This document shows positions 10,903 through 21,230 of a DNA stretch of 64,000 bases, one piece after another. A program made the position numbers and the translations under genes. This stretch comes from an uncultured Tateyamaria sp. GTDB taxonomy: Bacteria > Pseudomonadota > Alphaproteobacteria > Rhodobacterales > Rhodobacteraceae. Each line of letters begins with the position of its first letter. Positions within the stretch are counted from its first letter, which is position 1. The stretch covers positions 806,001-870,000 of the forward strand of contig CANMVD010000001.1 of NCBI GenBank assembly GCA_947501275.1, in the 5' to 3' direction. The notes beneath the pieces are model-generated. The model was not told the DNA's origin, did no database searches, and saw only the letters and a list, made by a program, of their open reading frames with translations.

Positions 10903-11616
10903 ATGCGGATCGTCTCTGTGCTCTATGCGCTTTTGACGCTGGCGTTGATGGCGGCAGCGGGCCTCGTTCTTCTCATACTTGTGCCCAACACGCCGCTACC
11001 GGATGCATGGAACCCGACGAAATCGCTGCATGTCGCGGATCCTGTGACTCCGCTGACCAGTTGGAAGCTCGGACTTGCATTGGCAAACGGCGACAGTTGC
11101 CGTGCGGCATTGCACACTGGCGCGCAGTTTGATGTGATGCCTGACCTCAGCGCCAATGCGCAATGTGGGATCAGCGATCGGGTCCGCCTGCATGGGATCG
11201 CAAACACAGATCTCGCACCCGTCGAAACGCGCTGCCAAACAGCGCTCAGGCTCGCGATGTGGCACACGCACGGGATCACACCCGCAGCCCAACGGCACTT
11301 TGATCAAGGCATTGCCCGGATCCACCATGCCTCCAGCTACAATTGCCGCGCCATGCGAACCTCAAATGGAAGCACCGGACGGATGAGCACGCATGCTACA
11401 GCAGAGTCGATTGATATCTCCGGGGTCACACTTGAGGACGGGCGCAAGCTGACACTGCTTACGGGTTGGCCCGCCACAGACGCACGCGCACCTTTCTTTC
11501 GAGATCTCAGAAACAGCGCCTGCATGTGGTTCCGGGTCACGCTGGGCCCAGACTACAACCGTCTGCACGCAGATCACTTCCACCTGCAGCACACCGGTTG
11601 GGGCCTGTGTCGCTGA
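10903..11616 (+). CDS. Extensin-like C-terminal domain protein
   Basis: A 237-residue protein with a hydrophobic N-terminal anchor or signal (about residues 5-28) followed by an exported domain rich in conserved cysteines and histidines. Motifs such as MSTHATAESIDISG (the STHA.A.DI pattern) and LHADHFHLQ near the C-terminus match the bacterial extensin-like family. That family is structurally related to metal-dependent peptidoglycan carboxypeptidases, so a cell-wall role is likely but inferred. The start lies 3 bp after the preceding gene. I do not see a nearby partner that defines its substrate. Confidence 0.8.
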   Translation: MRIVSVLYALLTLALMAAAGLVLLILVPNTPLPDAWNPTKSLHVADPVTPLTSWKLGLALANGDSCRAALHTGAQFDVMPDLSANAQCGISDRVRLHGIANTDLAPVETRCQTALRLAMWHTHGITPAAQRHFDQGIARIHHASSYNCRAMRTSNGSTGRMSTHATAESIDISGVTLEDGRKLTLLTGWPATDARAPFFRDLRNSACMWFRVTLGPDYNRLHADHFHLQHTGWGLCR

Positions 11617-11705
11617 CGGCTGCACGAATATTTCCAGATTACGCCAAAATCTTGCCGCTTCAAACGCACACCGTATGGCCAAAGCAATCACGCAGAGGCC
11701 AGACC

Positions 11706-12269
11706 ATGGCACACGGACAGGACGCATTTGCAAACCGACTAGCGCGACTGGGGGAAACCCACGCACAGCGGCAAGACATCCAATCCTTGAACGCCAAGAC
11801 CGCGCAAGGATCAAAACCAGAATGGGTATCTAACCTTGGGTACCCTGCATCCATAGTCGGGGCATGCATTGTCGGCCTTCTGACTGTTGTCGCTTCGCGC
11901 TATATAATGTTCCATATCAATGGCACGCCAAACCCGAACGATGATCCCGACATGACGATGATCATCGACGGCGCACTTGCCTTCGGGCTGGCCTTTATGC
12001 TGCGCACCGCATTGCACATGAAACTCAAGGAACACCTCGCCGCAAAGACAGTGGGCATCTGGATCGCGCTGACCTGTATGCATAATCTGGTGCACGCGTA
12101 CCCGGCTGTCTGGTCAAAGGCATTCTCGCCTGCATGGGTGGCAAGCGTCACCGAAATGACCGAGCCAAGTTCCTTTTTCATCCGCGGGATGAGCTTTAAA
12201 ATTAACGGCCAGAGCAGCACCGAAGACTCCGGTGCTCAAAAGTCTGAAATCAAAATCAACCGCCACTGA
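11706..12269 (+). CDS. Hypothetical membrane protein
   Basis: Unrecognised 187-residue protein. The N-terminal 45 residues are charged and polar (AFANRLARLGETHAQR), followed by about three hydrophobic segments near residues 50-72, 90-108 and 120-137. The tail is polar and Ser/Lys-rich. The ATG at 11706 follows an AGAGG ribosome site; the open frame extends upstream but that part reads like out-of-frame sequence of the preceding gene. It lies 89 bp downstream of the extensin-like gene and upstream of a DUF2853 gene. I assign no function. Confidence 0.7.
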   Translation: MAHGQDAFANRLARLGETHAQRQDIQSLNAKTAQGSKPEWVSNLGYPASIVGACIVGLLTVVASRYIMFHINGTPNPNDDPDMTMIIDGALAFGLAFMLRTALHMKLKEHLAAKTVGIWIALTCMHNLVHAYPAVWSKAFSPAWVASVTEMTEPSSFFIRGMSFKINGQSSTEDSGAQKSEIKINRH

Positions 12270-12401
12270 CCCCACCGTGACCCGCATGATCCCGCTAGGG
12301 GGAAAACTACCCGAACTTTTCCTTTGTTTCGGCAGGCTTGCTGAATTAACCTTTTCCGCAAGGTCAGAGACATTGGCCAAGTCCAGCAAAAGGGAATGAA
12401 C

Positions 12402-12743
12402 ATGGGCAAACGGGACGAGTTGATCGCGCAATACGCAGACGATCTGAAAAACAAATGCGGCATGACGCCAGACATGGATCTGCTGACCAAGGTCACAATC
12501 GGCTGTGGCCCTGCGATCTACAACGCGGATGCGTCCACTGTGGCAGGCAGCCAGAAATCTGAGCTGGAAACCGTCAAGGAAAATTTCCTGATGAAAAAGC
12601 TTGGCCTCAAAGACGGCCCCGAGCTGATGGATGCCATTAACAGCGTCATCGAAACCTATGGCAAATCCGAGCGCAACAAATACCGCGCCGTTGTGTACTA
12701 CATGCTGACCAAGCACTTCAAAAAAGAGTCAGTGTACGGCTAA
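12402..12743 (+). CDS. DUF2853 family protein
   Basis: Small cytoplasmic protein, 113 residues, of the DUF2853 family, recognised from the opening KRDELIAQYADDLKNKCG and the MDLLTKVTIGCGPAIYN segment. It is mostly helical in appearance, with two cysteines and no signal. Its function is unknown. ATG 12402 is about 8 bp from the AAAGGGA ribosome site; ATG 12396 would be too close. A perfect 12-bp terminator hairpin follows 23 bp after the stop, so the gene probably ends its transcript. Confidence 0.8.
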   Translation: MGKRDELIAQYADDLKNKCGMTPDMDLLTKVTIGCGPAIYNADASTVAGSQKSELETVKENFLMKKLGLKDGPELMDAINSVIETYGKSERNKYRAVVYYMLTKHFKKESVYG

Positions 12744-12766
12744 AGCTTCTTACGAAAGTCCTAATT

Positions 12767-12802
12767 GAAACACCCGCTGGTTAAGCGGGTGTTTCTGTTT
12801 TG
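12767..12802 (+). terminator. Intrinsic terminator after the DUF2853 gene
   Basis: GAAACACCCGCT (12767-12778), loop GGTTA, AGCGGGTGTTTC (12784-12795), then TGTTTTGG. The stem is a perfect 12 bp. Confidence 0.85.
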
Positions 12803-12826
12803 GGTCCAATGCGACACACTCGGAGA

Positions 12827-12970
12827 TTGAAATTTCTTTGGTTTCCGGCTACCTATCTGTTGTCAGACCAGAAAGGTCAGACCCGAAATTCTACCAGTCG
12901 TACGGTGGCCTACGGGAGTACGCGCGGGGTGAACAGGGTTCTGATCTAGTGAGGTCAGAACCCTTTTTTC
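12827..12970 (+). ncRNA. Possible small RNA with its own terminator
   Basis: Between two terminators lies about 130 bp with no convincing gene. TTGAAA (12827-12832) followed after 17 bp by TACCTA (a weak -10) could start an RNA near 12862. A clear intrinsic terminator, GGGTTCTGA (12936-12944) pairing with TCAGAACCC (12955-12963) and then six T, would end it at about 12970, giving about 108 nt. The terminator cannot serve the DUF2853 gene, which already has one, and points the wrong way for the leftward gene beyond. No known RNA family was recognised. Confidence 0.35.
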
Positions 12971-12993
12971 GTTCAGCATTCTTACCAGACACA

Positions 12994-13389
12994 TCAGAAC
13001 AGGGTCAGTACTGCCCCGATCACTGCGCTGCCGAATGTAGAGTATCCGCCATCGATCAGGGTCAATCGAAAGGGCCGCCCGGCGTATCCATAGTTTGTGG
13101 CCAGCCATGGAGCAGCCATAAACAACCCAAAACCAAGGCCCGAAACCAGCCCTTCGCCAAACGTATCTATACCGCTCAACACAAAAACGTGCCGCATCAT
13201 GCCCGCTACGAGGATTACTGCCACAAGGCTGGTGATGTATGGCACGGGGTTGGCGCGATTGGCCGGTTTCCCCGTTTCATCTACGGCTACACCTGACGCG
13301 GCCACCCAAGGTTTGGCCAATAGCCCATACCAGATCGCGCCAAAGACGAAGCCTGCAAAGCCCGCCACAAATACTGCCAAATATCCCAT
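12994..13389 (-). CDS. DUF1761 domain membrane protein
   Basis: A 131-residue integral membrane protein with about four hydrophobic segments, recognised as DUF1761 from the N-terminal AGFVFGAIWYGLLAKPW pattern (the conserved G..WY...F/G..W motif) and the C-terminal LIDGGYSTFGSAVIGAVL. The family's function is unknown. It is the last gene in a leftward run that includes the EVE, YciI, gpsA and tsaD genes. Its stop lies 24 bp from the terminator of the possible sRNA on the other strand, so the two transcripts converge. Confidence 0.8.
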   Translation of the reverse strand: MGYLAVFVAGFAGFVFGAIWYGLLAKPWVAASGVAVDETGKPANRANPVPYITSLVAVILVAGMMRHVFVLSGIDTFGEGLVSGLGFGLFMAAPWLATNYGYAGRPFRLTLIDGGYSTFGSAVIGAVLTLF

Positions 13390-13452
13390 ACAACCCTCCG
13401 TTCTGCATTATTCTGCAGACATCGTGCCAGAGAGCGGGACATTTCCCAAGGG

Positions 13453-13872
13453 CTAAGGTTGCACACCGGCCAATTCGCAAACGACCTTCCATTCGTCCGG
13501 CGTAACCGGTTGTACAGACAGGCGCGAATTTCGGATCAAAGCCATGTCTGTCAAGCGCGGATCGGCTTTGACCATTTCCAACGTCACGGGCGTTTGCACA
13601 GGCGACACCGCCTTGATGTCCACACAGTCCCATTTCGGATCATCGGTTGTGCTGTCGGGATGGGCCTCGGCCATCACCTCGACTATGCCCACAACTGCCT
13701 TTTCCGTTTGCGAGTGATAGAAAAAACCGCGATCGCCAACAGCCATGGCACGCATGAAGTTACGCGCCTGATAGTTGCGCACTCCATCCCATTCCTCACC
13801 TGCATCGCCCTTGGCGACCTGATCGTCCCAACTCCATGTTGAGGGTTCGGATTTGAACAACCAATAATTCAT
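13453..13872 (-). CDS. EVE domain protein
   Basis: A 139-residue single-domain EVE protein, of the PUA-like fold found in THYN1 relatives that read modified bases. The start MNYWLFKSEPSTWSWDDQ and the motifs WDGVRNYQARNFMR and GDRGFFYHS are diagnostic. ATG 13872 was chosen because EVE proteins begin just before the YWLFK strand. This start overlaps the stop of the upstream YciI gene by 4 bp, indicating translational coupling. No restriction or defence genes are nearby, so a nucleic-acid quality-control role is more likely than defence; both are inference. Confidence 0.88.
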   Translation of the reverse strand: MNYWLFKSEPSTWSWDDQVAKGDAGEEWDGVRNYQARNFMRAMAVGDRGFFYHSQTEKAVVGIVEVMAEAHPDSTTDDPKWDCVDIKAVSPVQTPVTLEMVKADPRLTDMALIRNSRLSVQPVTPDEWKVVCELAGVQP

Positions 13873-14144
13873 GCGCCAATCACCTGCTTCCATGCGGTGA
13901 TATGCACGTCACGAAACAACCCGGCCTTTGCATATGGATCGTTGTCGGCCCATGCCTGCGCCGCCGCTAAATCGTCCACTTCCAGCACGATAAGCGAACC
14001 GCAGGGATTGTCTTCGCCGTCCAGAAAGGGGCCCGCCTGGCGCACAACACCTGTGGTTTCCAGATACTCAAGGTGCGCAGGGCGGTTTTCCATCCGTACG
14101 TCCAACGCACCATCCTTGTCCCAAGCCATCAACGCATAAAACAT
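13869..14144 (-). CDS. YciI family protein
   Basis: A 91-residue YCII-related protein with the ferredoxin-like fold of small dehalogenase-like or muconolactone-isomerase-like enzymes. It shows the expected start FYALMAWDKDG, the central HLEYLETTG and AGPFLDGEDNPCGS, and the conserved DDP-type segment here as ADNDPYAKAGLF. The reaction is unknown for this family. It overlaps the EVE gene downstream by 4 bp and starts 1 bp after the gpsA stop, so the block is a single operon. Confidence 0.85.
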   Translation of the reverse strand: MFYALMAWDKDGALDVRMENRPAHLEYLETTGVVRQAGPFLDGEDNPCGSLIVLEVDDLAAAQAWADNDPYAKAGLFRDVHITAWKQVIGA

Positions 14145-14145
14145 C

Positions 14146-15093
14146 TCATTCCTCCTTCAGCGGGCGGGCCATCAGCCGCGCCATCGCACCTTGCACATCC
14201 ACGGTGCCTTCGACCAGATCCGCAATCGCCATTGAAACGGGCAAATCCAAATTGTGATCACGCGCCACGCCCCGCAATGCCCGTGCTGTGGCCGCACCTT
14301 CGACTGTGATCGCGGCATCAAAGTCGTCACCCGCCCCAAGCGCAAATCCCAAACGATAGTTGCGCGATTGATCCGACGTGCAAGTCAATGCCAAATCCCC
14401 AAATCCGCTCAGGCCATTCAGCGTATCGGGATGCGCACCAGCAGATGCGGCAACACGCTGCATCTCGGTAAAACCGCGGGTCATCAAAGCAGCGCGCGCA
14501 CTGTCGCCAAGCCCTGCCCCCATCACCGCACCGCATCCAATGGCGATGACATTCTTCAATGCCCCACCCAACTCTGCGCCAGCTATGTCTTGTGAGCGGT
14601 AAATGCGCAAACTGGGTGTAGACAGTTTTGTCTGAATTTCTGCGCCACGAACTGTGTCGACACAGGCCAGCGTCAAAGCGGTCGGCAACCCACCTGCGAT
14701 ATCCGCCGCAAAGCTGGGGCCGGTCAAAACCGCAACGGTTCCCGCAGATGACAAAATGCGACTTGGTCCGCGCCCGGATGCAATGTCGATACCTTTGCAG
14801 CAAGCGACGGCGACACAACCGGACAGGTCCAGATCTTGAACAAGGAAACCGAGTGACTGCATCGGTACGCAAAACAGAACTAAATCTGCCTGCAATGCAG
14901 TCTCTAGCTCATGACAAATTGCAATATTGGGTGACAAGGTGTGCCCCGGCAATCGGCGCGCGTTTGTGCGCGTGCCCGCCATCTCAGCGCAATGATCTGC
15001 ATCTCTCGTCCACAGTGTCACCGGACCGTTGTGTGACACTGCAATTGCCAATGCCGTGCCAAAAGCGCCTGCCCCCAATACGGCGACCGTCAT
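14146..15093 (-). CDS. gpsA: Glycerol-3-phosphate dehydrogenase [NAD(P)+]
   Basis: Cytoplasmic enzyme that reduces dihydroxyacetone phosphate to sn-glycerol-3-phosphate for phospholipid synthesis, 315 residues. The N-terminal Rossmann motif is [12 protein letters not shown] (about residues 4-15). The catalytic lysine lies in [13 protein letters not shown] and the signature continues with [13 protein letters not shown]. The start overlaps the stop of tsaD by 4 bp. tsaD-gpsA linkage with the small YciI and EVE genes is a recurring arrangement in this bacterial family. Confidence 0.95.
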   Translation of the reverse strand: MTVAVLGAGAFGTALAIAVSHNGPVTLWTRDADHCAEMAGTRTNARRLPGHTLSPNIAICHELETALQADLVLFCVPMQSLGFLVQDLDLSGCVAVACCKGIDIASGRGPSRILSSAGTVAVLTGPSFAADIAGGLPTALTLACVDTVRGAEIQTKLSTPSLRIYRSQDIAGAELGGALKNVIAIGCGAVMGAGLGDSARAALMTRGFTEMQRVAASAGAHPDTLNGLSGFGDLALTCTSDQSRNYRLGFALGAGDDFDAAITVEGAATARALRGVARDHNLDLPVSMAIADLVEGTVDVQGAMARLMARPLKEE

Positions 15094-16187
15094 GCCTTGG
15101 CTCCTTTCTTTCCAGAACCGAGCATTGCTGCACTTTCAGTATCAAGAGGCATCCGCGGACGCGCTGACAAACCCATACCATCGGGCGCACGATGCGGCAT
15201 CTGTTCAATCGTGGCGGCAGCGATCATCGCTGCATTGTCTGTGCATAAACCCAGAGGTGGAGCTAGAAAATCGGTATCAAACGCGCTACAGACAGTCTCT
15301 AACACAGTTCGAATGGCCATATTCGCAGCCACACCACCGGCGACGCACAACACAGGCTGATGCGGGTTCTGAGCCAAATAGACCGACAAAGCGTGTGCCG
15401 TCTTTGCGGCCAGACTATCCGCGACCGCTGCCTGAAATGACGCAGCAAGATCGGCTTGGTCCTGCGCGCGTAATTGGTTGAGATCATCCACACAATCATC
15501 CCTCGCCCGCAGCACCGCCGTCTTCAAACCAGAAAAGCTCAGATCACATCCCGGTTTGTGAGTCAGAGGGCGTGGAAAGGCAAAACGGGCCGCATCTCCC
15601 GACCGGGCTGCCGCTTCAACTGCAGGCCCACCCGGTTGGCCGAGCCCGATCAAACGAGCGACCTTGTCAAAGGCCTCACCGGGGGCATCATCAATTGTAC
15701 CGCCAAGCCGTTCAAAGCGAACAGGGTTGTGCGCGATCAAGAACTGGCAATGACCACCCGACACCAGCAACATGAGATATGGAAATTGCACACCATCCGT
15801 CAAGCGCGGCGTCAAAGCATGGCCCGCCAGGTGGTTTATCCCGTAAAGCGGCAGACCACTTGCCGCCGCCAACCCCTTAGCTGTCATCACGCCGGACACT
15901 ACGCCGCCAATCAATCCCGGCCCACAGGTCACACCGATTCCATCAACGTCATCCAAAGACAAGTCTGCATCGCGCAACGCTGCCGCCACACAGACGTCTA
16001 GCACTTCGGCATGGGCGCGCGCTGCAATCTCGGGCACGACACCGCCAAACCCCGCATGCAGATCGGTTTGGCCATACACAACGGAAGACAGGATATGCAT
16101 GTCGCCGGGCACGCCGGATACCACAGCAGCGGCCGTGTCATCACAACTGCTTTCCAGCGCAAGAACGGTGGCAGTTTCGGGCATCAT
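15090..16187 (-). CDS. tsaD: tRNA N6-threonylcarbamoyladenosine transferase TsaD
   Basis: Catalytic subunit for t6A37 formation in ANN-decoding tRNAs, 365 residues. [13 protein letters not shown] near the N-terminus, the metal-binding histidines in PEIAARAH and in INHLAGHA, and the ASKH-fold motif [10 protein letters not shown] are all visible. Its partner TsaE is encoded at 32.6 kb in this window. The start is either of two adjacent ATGs at 16187/16184. It is divergent from hemD, with only 47 bp between the start codons, so the two promoters must overlap or lie inside the genes. Confidence 0.96.
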   Translation of the reverse strand: MMPETATVLALESSCDDTAAAVVSGVPGDMHILSSVVYGQTDLHAGFGGVVPEIAARAHAEVLDVCVAAALRDADLSLDDVDGIGVTCGPGLIGGVVSGVMTAKGLAAASGLPLYGINHLAGHALTPRLTDGVQFPYLMLLVSGGHCQFLIAHNPVRFERLGGTIDDAPGEAFDKVARLIGLGQPGGPAVEAAARSGDAARFAFPRPLTHKPGCDLSFSGLKTAVLRARDDCVDDLNQLRAQDQADLAASFQAAVADSLAAKTAHALSVYLAQNPHQPVLCVAGGVAANMAIRTVLETVCSAFDTDFLAPPLGLCTDNAAMIAAATIEQMPHRAPDGMGLSARPRMPLDTESAAMLGSGKKGAKA

Positions 16188-16234
16188 TCATGTCTCGTTG
16201 CGAAAAGTGCCCCGGCGGGGTAACACCCTAAGCC

Positions 16235-16948
16235 GTGGCAAACAATGCACTCTCCAGACCCGTTCCCTTGCTGATGACGCGCCCCTTGGCATCATCGCAA
16301 AGATTTGTGGCTAACCTTCCACGAAAAATCGCAATTCATGTTACGCCAGTGATCAGCCCTCTTTTGCAGATCGAACCGCGCAACAGAACGGTTTCGCTGA
16401 CGGATGAGGATGTTGCGATCTTCACATCGAAGCACGGTGTACAATTCGCGCCACAAGGGTCTGGGCGAACGGCCTTCTGTGTAGGCCCCGGCACAACGCG
16501 GGCCGCCAAGGATTCGGGGTGGAAAGCCATAAACGCGGGTGGCAATGCCGACGCGCTTGTTAACACGATCAAGGATCAGAAACCGAAAGGTCAACTGGTG
16601 CACATGTCCGGGCACCATACGCGTGGTAACGTAAGCGAGCGTCTGAACGCGGCGGGCCTGACCACAAAAACCATCACGCTATATGATCAAACGCAAATTC
16701 CGCTTACGAAAGAGGCATTAGACCTGCTTTTGGGGGACTTGCCCGTCCTCATTCCCCTTTTTTCACCTCGTACTGCTGCGCAATTTGCCACGGTAGCTCC
16801 AGACACGCGCAATACGGTCCTCATTGCGCTCAGTAGGGCCGTCGCGAAAGAAGTCGATGGGTTTGTGCCGGATAGGCTCTATATCGCCAAGGAACCGAAT
16901 GCCAAAGCGATGATCGCGACGATTGCAGATGCCCTGACACGCATTTGA
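16235..16948 (+). CDS. hemD: Probable uroporphyrinogen-III synthase
   Basis: A 237-residue protein resembling HemD, which cyclises hydroxymethylbilane for haem, sirohaem and cobalamin synthesis. Supporting features are PLLMTRPLASSQRF at the N-terminus, VAIFTSKHGVQFAP, FCVGPGTTRAAKDSGW, the HMSGHHTRGN segment and LIALSRAVAKEV, in the order expected for this weakly conserved family. Context also supports it: a mitofilin-like and a HemY-like gene follow, as in other Rhodobacteraceae. The start is uncertain; GTG 16235 is used, but ATG 16274 would cut into the first strand. Confidence 0.8.
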   Translation: MANNALSRPVPLLMTRPLASSQRFVANLPRKIAIHVTPVISPLLQIEPRNRTVSLTDEDVAIFTSKHGVQFAPQGSGRTAFCVGPGTTRAAKDSGWKAINAGGNADALVNTIKDQKPKGQLVHMSGHHTRGNVSERLNAAGLTTKTITLYDQTQIPLTKEALDLLLGDLPVLIPLFSPRTAAQFATVAPDTRNTVLIALSRAVAKEVDGFVPDRLYIAKEPNAKAMIATIADALTRI

Positions 16949-17027
16949 TCGGGTTGAGAGGCGCGCAGTGGCAGAGTAAAGTTTGTTTGGCATGTCAGCG
17001 ACATGTGAGAATCGGAAGGGGATGATT

Positions 17028-18317
<1,290 letters not shown>

Positions 18318-18330
18318 AGGGGCCCCGCTT

Positions 18331-19815
18331 ATGATCTGGTCTTTGGTTAAAATAATTCTTTTTGTTGTTGCCGTCGCTGCGCTGGCGCTTGGAGCCGGTT
18401 GGCTATTGGAAAGCGAAGGCGGCATTACTGTTGTCGTTGCAGGTACAGAGTACCCGCTTGGGCCGTTGCAATCTGTTATCGCCCTAATTGTTTTGGTCAT
18501 CGTGATCTGGATCGGGCTCAAGCTGCTTGGCCTTCTGATCGCCACATGGAAATTCCTTAACGGTGATGAAACTGCGATCTCGCGGTATTTTGCCCGCAAC
18601 AAAGCCGCACGCGGTTATGATGCATTAGCCGAAGGTATGATGGCGCTGGCCTCTGGCGAAGGGCGCGTTGCGCTGGCCAAAGCGGAGAAAGCCGACCGCT
18701 ACCTGGACCGTCCCGAATTGACCAACCTGCTGACTGCGCAGGCGGCAGAGCTGGCCGGGGACCGCAAGAAAGCGGAGGAAACCTATCGCAAGCTGGTGGA
18801 AAACGACGCCACACGCTTTGTTGGTGTACGCGGCATCATGAAGCAAAAGCTGGCGGACGGAGACACGGAAACAGCGCTGAAACTGGCGCAAAAGGCGTTT
18901 GCACTGAAACCGAAACATGTCGAAACGCAGGACGTTTTGCTGACGCTTCAAGCCCAAAAGGAAGACTGGACCGGAGCACGGCAAACCCTCAGCGCCAAGC
19001 TTAAGCATGGTTCGCTTCCACGTGATGTGCACAAACGTCGCGATGCGGTTCTTGCACTCAGTCAAGCGCGCGCCGTCTTTGCCGAAGACGAAACGATTGA
19101 AGCACGTGAAGCCGCAATCGAGGCAAACCGCCTGTCGCCCGATCTGATCCCTGCCGCCGTCATGGCCGCAAAAGGCTATATCGAGCAAGGGCAAAAGAAA
19201 TACGCAACGCGCGTTCTGAAGAAAGCATGGGAAGCGACACCTCACCCGGAACTTGCCGCTGCTTTTGCTCATATCGAACCAGACGAAACGCCAGCGGCCC
19301 GACTCAAGCGGTTTACGGCGCTGACGCGCAGCCACTCCGACAATCCGGAAACCAAGATGCTTTTGGCTGAACTCAACCTCGCGGCCGAAGATTTCCCGGC
19401 AGCACGTCGTGCCATGGGCGATCTGTTTGAAACTGACCCGACAACGCGGTCAGCCACACTGATGGCCGCAATTGAGCGGGGCGAAGGCGCAAGTGATGCC
19501 GTGGTGCAGGGGTGGTTGGCACGCGCTGTAACAGCGCCACGCGGTCCACAGTGGGTCTGCGACAACTGTCACAACATTCACAGCGAGTGGGCGCCTACTT
19601 GCACCAATTGCGACGCCTTTGACACTTTGGCTTGGACGCGTCCGCCAAGCGCCGAGGTCTCCCTGCCTGGCGGATCGGAAATGCTGCCGCTTTTGGTGGG
19701 AGCGCCAGAAGGCACGCGCAATGCTGTTGTTCCGGTTGAACCTGATGCGCCCGCAGATGACAGCGATGTGGTCGAGGCTGAAGACCTCGGCAACCCCACG
19801 TCAAAAACCGCGTAA
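18331..19815 (+). CDS. HemY-like TPR membrane protein
   Basis: A 494-residue protein with the HemY N-terminal domain: two hydrophobic segments (about residues 4-22 and 45-70) followed by GDETAISRYFARNKAARGYDALAEGM and a long array of TPR-like helices. The C-terminus adds a rubredoxin-like zinc ribbon, with cysteine pairs in CDNCH and CTNCD about 17 residues apart, then an acidic tail. Despite the historic name, this family is not protoporphyrinogen oxidase; its role near haem-synthesis genes is unclear. It starts 13 bp after the mitofilin-like gene and is surely co-transcribed with it. Confidence 0.85.
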   Translation: MIWSLVKIILFVVAVAALALGAGWLLESEGGITVVVAGTEYPLGPLQSVIALIVLVIVIWIGLKLLGLLIATWKFLNGDETAISRYFARNKAARGYDALAEGMMALASGEGRVALAKAEKADRYLDRPELTNLLTAQAAELAGDRKKAEETYRKLVENDATRFVGVRGIMKQKLADGDTETALKLAQKAFALKPKHVETQDVLLTLQAQKEDWTGARQTLSAKLKHGSLPRDVHKRRDAVLALSQARAVFAEDETIEAREAAIEANRLSPDLIPAAVMAAKGYIEQGQKKYATRVLKKAWEATPHPELAAAFAHIEPDETPAARLKRFTALTRSHSDNPETKMLLAELNLAAEDFPAARRAMGDLFETDPTTRSATLMAAIERGEGASDAVVQGWLARAVTAPRGPQWVCDNCHNIHSEWAPTCTNCDAFDTLAWTRPPSAEVSLPGGSEMLPLLVGAPEGTRNAVVPVEPDAPADDSDVVEAEDLGNPTSKTA

Positions 19816-19965
19816 CATTCCCGGTTATTTGGCCCCAAAATGACCGGTCACGCGGTTTATTGCTGGCAGGTTGCCGCTTTTGGTGAATTGACGCTAGGTC
19901 TGGAAGAAAAACCCCGCTAAAAAGCTGTCCAAGGCTGGGGCTGCACCGGCCGTGGGGGACGTATC

Positions 19966-21078
19966 GTGCAAAGACTGCTCAAACTATCACTCATATTCTG
20001 CGCCGTGGCCTTTGTGGCCGCATGTTCCTTGCCGCGCGGCGCTGCAATCCAGGGCGAAATCACCCGCAATCAAAATGACGAAGACGCAGCCTTTGCGGTC
20101 GAACCCATCACCCGCGACAGCATTGATACCTTGCGCGCATGGCCCGTGACCGGATGGGCCGGACATTATCATTGGTTCCGCGACGCGCATGGCCCGAAAT
20201 CTAACGTTATCCGTACGGGCGATCTGATTGATCTTGTGATTTGGGACAACCAAGCCAATTCGTTGCTGACATCCGAACAGGAAAAAAGCGTAACGATGAC
20301 CGGGCTGGCGGTCTCCCCTGCCGGAACAATATTTGTTCCCTACATCGACGAAGTACAAGTGCGCGGCAAAACACCCGAAGCCGCCCGTGCCCACATTGCC
20401 GGGCAACTTGAAAACGTGGTGCCCTCCGCACAGGTACAACTCTCGCTCACATCAGGGCCTGACAATTCAGTGGACGCGGTGCGCGGCTTTTCCAGCCCTG
20501 GCAACTATCCATTGCCCAACCGCAACTACACACTGCTCAGCCTGATCTCTGCGGCAGGCGGTATCGACAGTTCGCTTGAAAACCCTTTGATGCGTGTCAT
20601 TCGCGGCGGGAAAACCTACGAGATCCGGGCAGACAGATTGTTTGAACAGGCCTCTGCCAACGTCGTTCTGCGCGGCGGGGACAAGATCATCGTGGAAGAG
20701 GACGACCGTTATTTTGTTGCCCTTGGAGCAACAGGATCCGAAACCATTGTGCCGTTCAATCAGGAACGGATCACCGCTATCGAAGCGCTCGCCCTGCTGG
20801 GCGGACTCTCGGACAGCCGCGCCAACCCCAAGGGTGTGTTGATTCTGCGGGAATACTCCGGCAAACAAACCCGCCTTGATCGATCAGGCCCACCCAAGGA
20901 ACAGGTGGTTTTCACAATCGACCTCACTTCGGCGGATGGTCTGTTTGCGGCGAACAAATTTCAGATAAATCCACGCGATCTGGTGATGGCGACCGAAAGC
21001 CCAGTCAACTCGATCCGCACGGTGTTCGGTCTGATAGGTGCCGTTGTGGGTGCAGGCAACGCATTGGACAGTAACTGA
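19966..21078 (+). CDS. Wza-like polysaccharide export lipoprotein
   Basis: Outer-membrane polysaccharide export protein, 370 residues. A GTG start gives a lipoprotein signal peptide with lipobox VAAC (Cys20). The Poly_export domain follows (GDLIDLVIWDNQ, then VSPAGTIFVPYIDEVQVRGKTPEAARAHI) and then two SLBB-type segments (GFSSPGNYPLPNRNYTLLSLISAAGG and a second one around ITAIEALALLGGLSD). In capsule loci it pairs with a Wzc-type kinase and glycosyltransferases, but none are present here, so the export partner must be encoded elsewhere. The 150 bp upstream hold no recognisable gene. Confidence 0.88.
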   Translation: MQRLLKLSLIFCAVAFVAACSLPRGAAIQGEITRNQNDEDAAFAVEPITRDSIDTLRAWPVTGWAGHYHWFRDAHGPKSNVIRTGDLIDLVIWDNQANSLLTSEQEKSVTMTGLAVSPAGTIFVPYIDEVQVRGKTPEAARAHIAGQLENVVPSAQVQLSLTSGPDNSVDAVRGFSSPGNYPLPNRNYTLLSLISAAGGIDSSLENPLMRVIRGGKTYEIRADRLFEQASANVVLRGGDKIIVEEDDRYFVALGATGSETIVPFNQERITAIEALALLGGLSDSRANPKGVLILREYSGKQTRLDRSGPPKEQVVFTIDLTSADGLFAANKFQINPRDLVMATESPVNSIRTVFGLIGAVVGAGNALDSN

Positions 21079-21230
21079 TTTCCAGTGATGTGACCGCCTG
21101 AAATGGACAGCCCACGCGGTTTAGGGAATGGTTGGACGAACCACGCTGTAATCAAATGCCGGAACTAATCATGTCGGGGCTCTTCACAGCCTTCTCGATG
21201 TGATCAGGTTCGTGCGTTTTGATCCACCAT

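Noticed and set aside
12838-13296. Rightward 152-codon frame across the DUF1761 gene
   Set aside because: It runs antisense to a good membrane-protein gene and through a terminator hairpin, and has no recognisable motifs.
13453-14144. Defence island around the EVE-domain gene
   Set aside because: Neighbours are housekeeping genes (gpsA, tsaD, YciI) with no nuclease, methylase or toxin genes.
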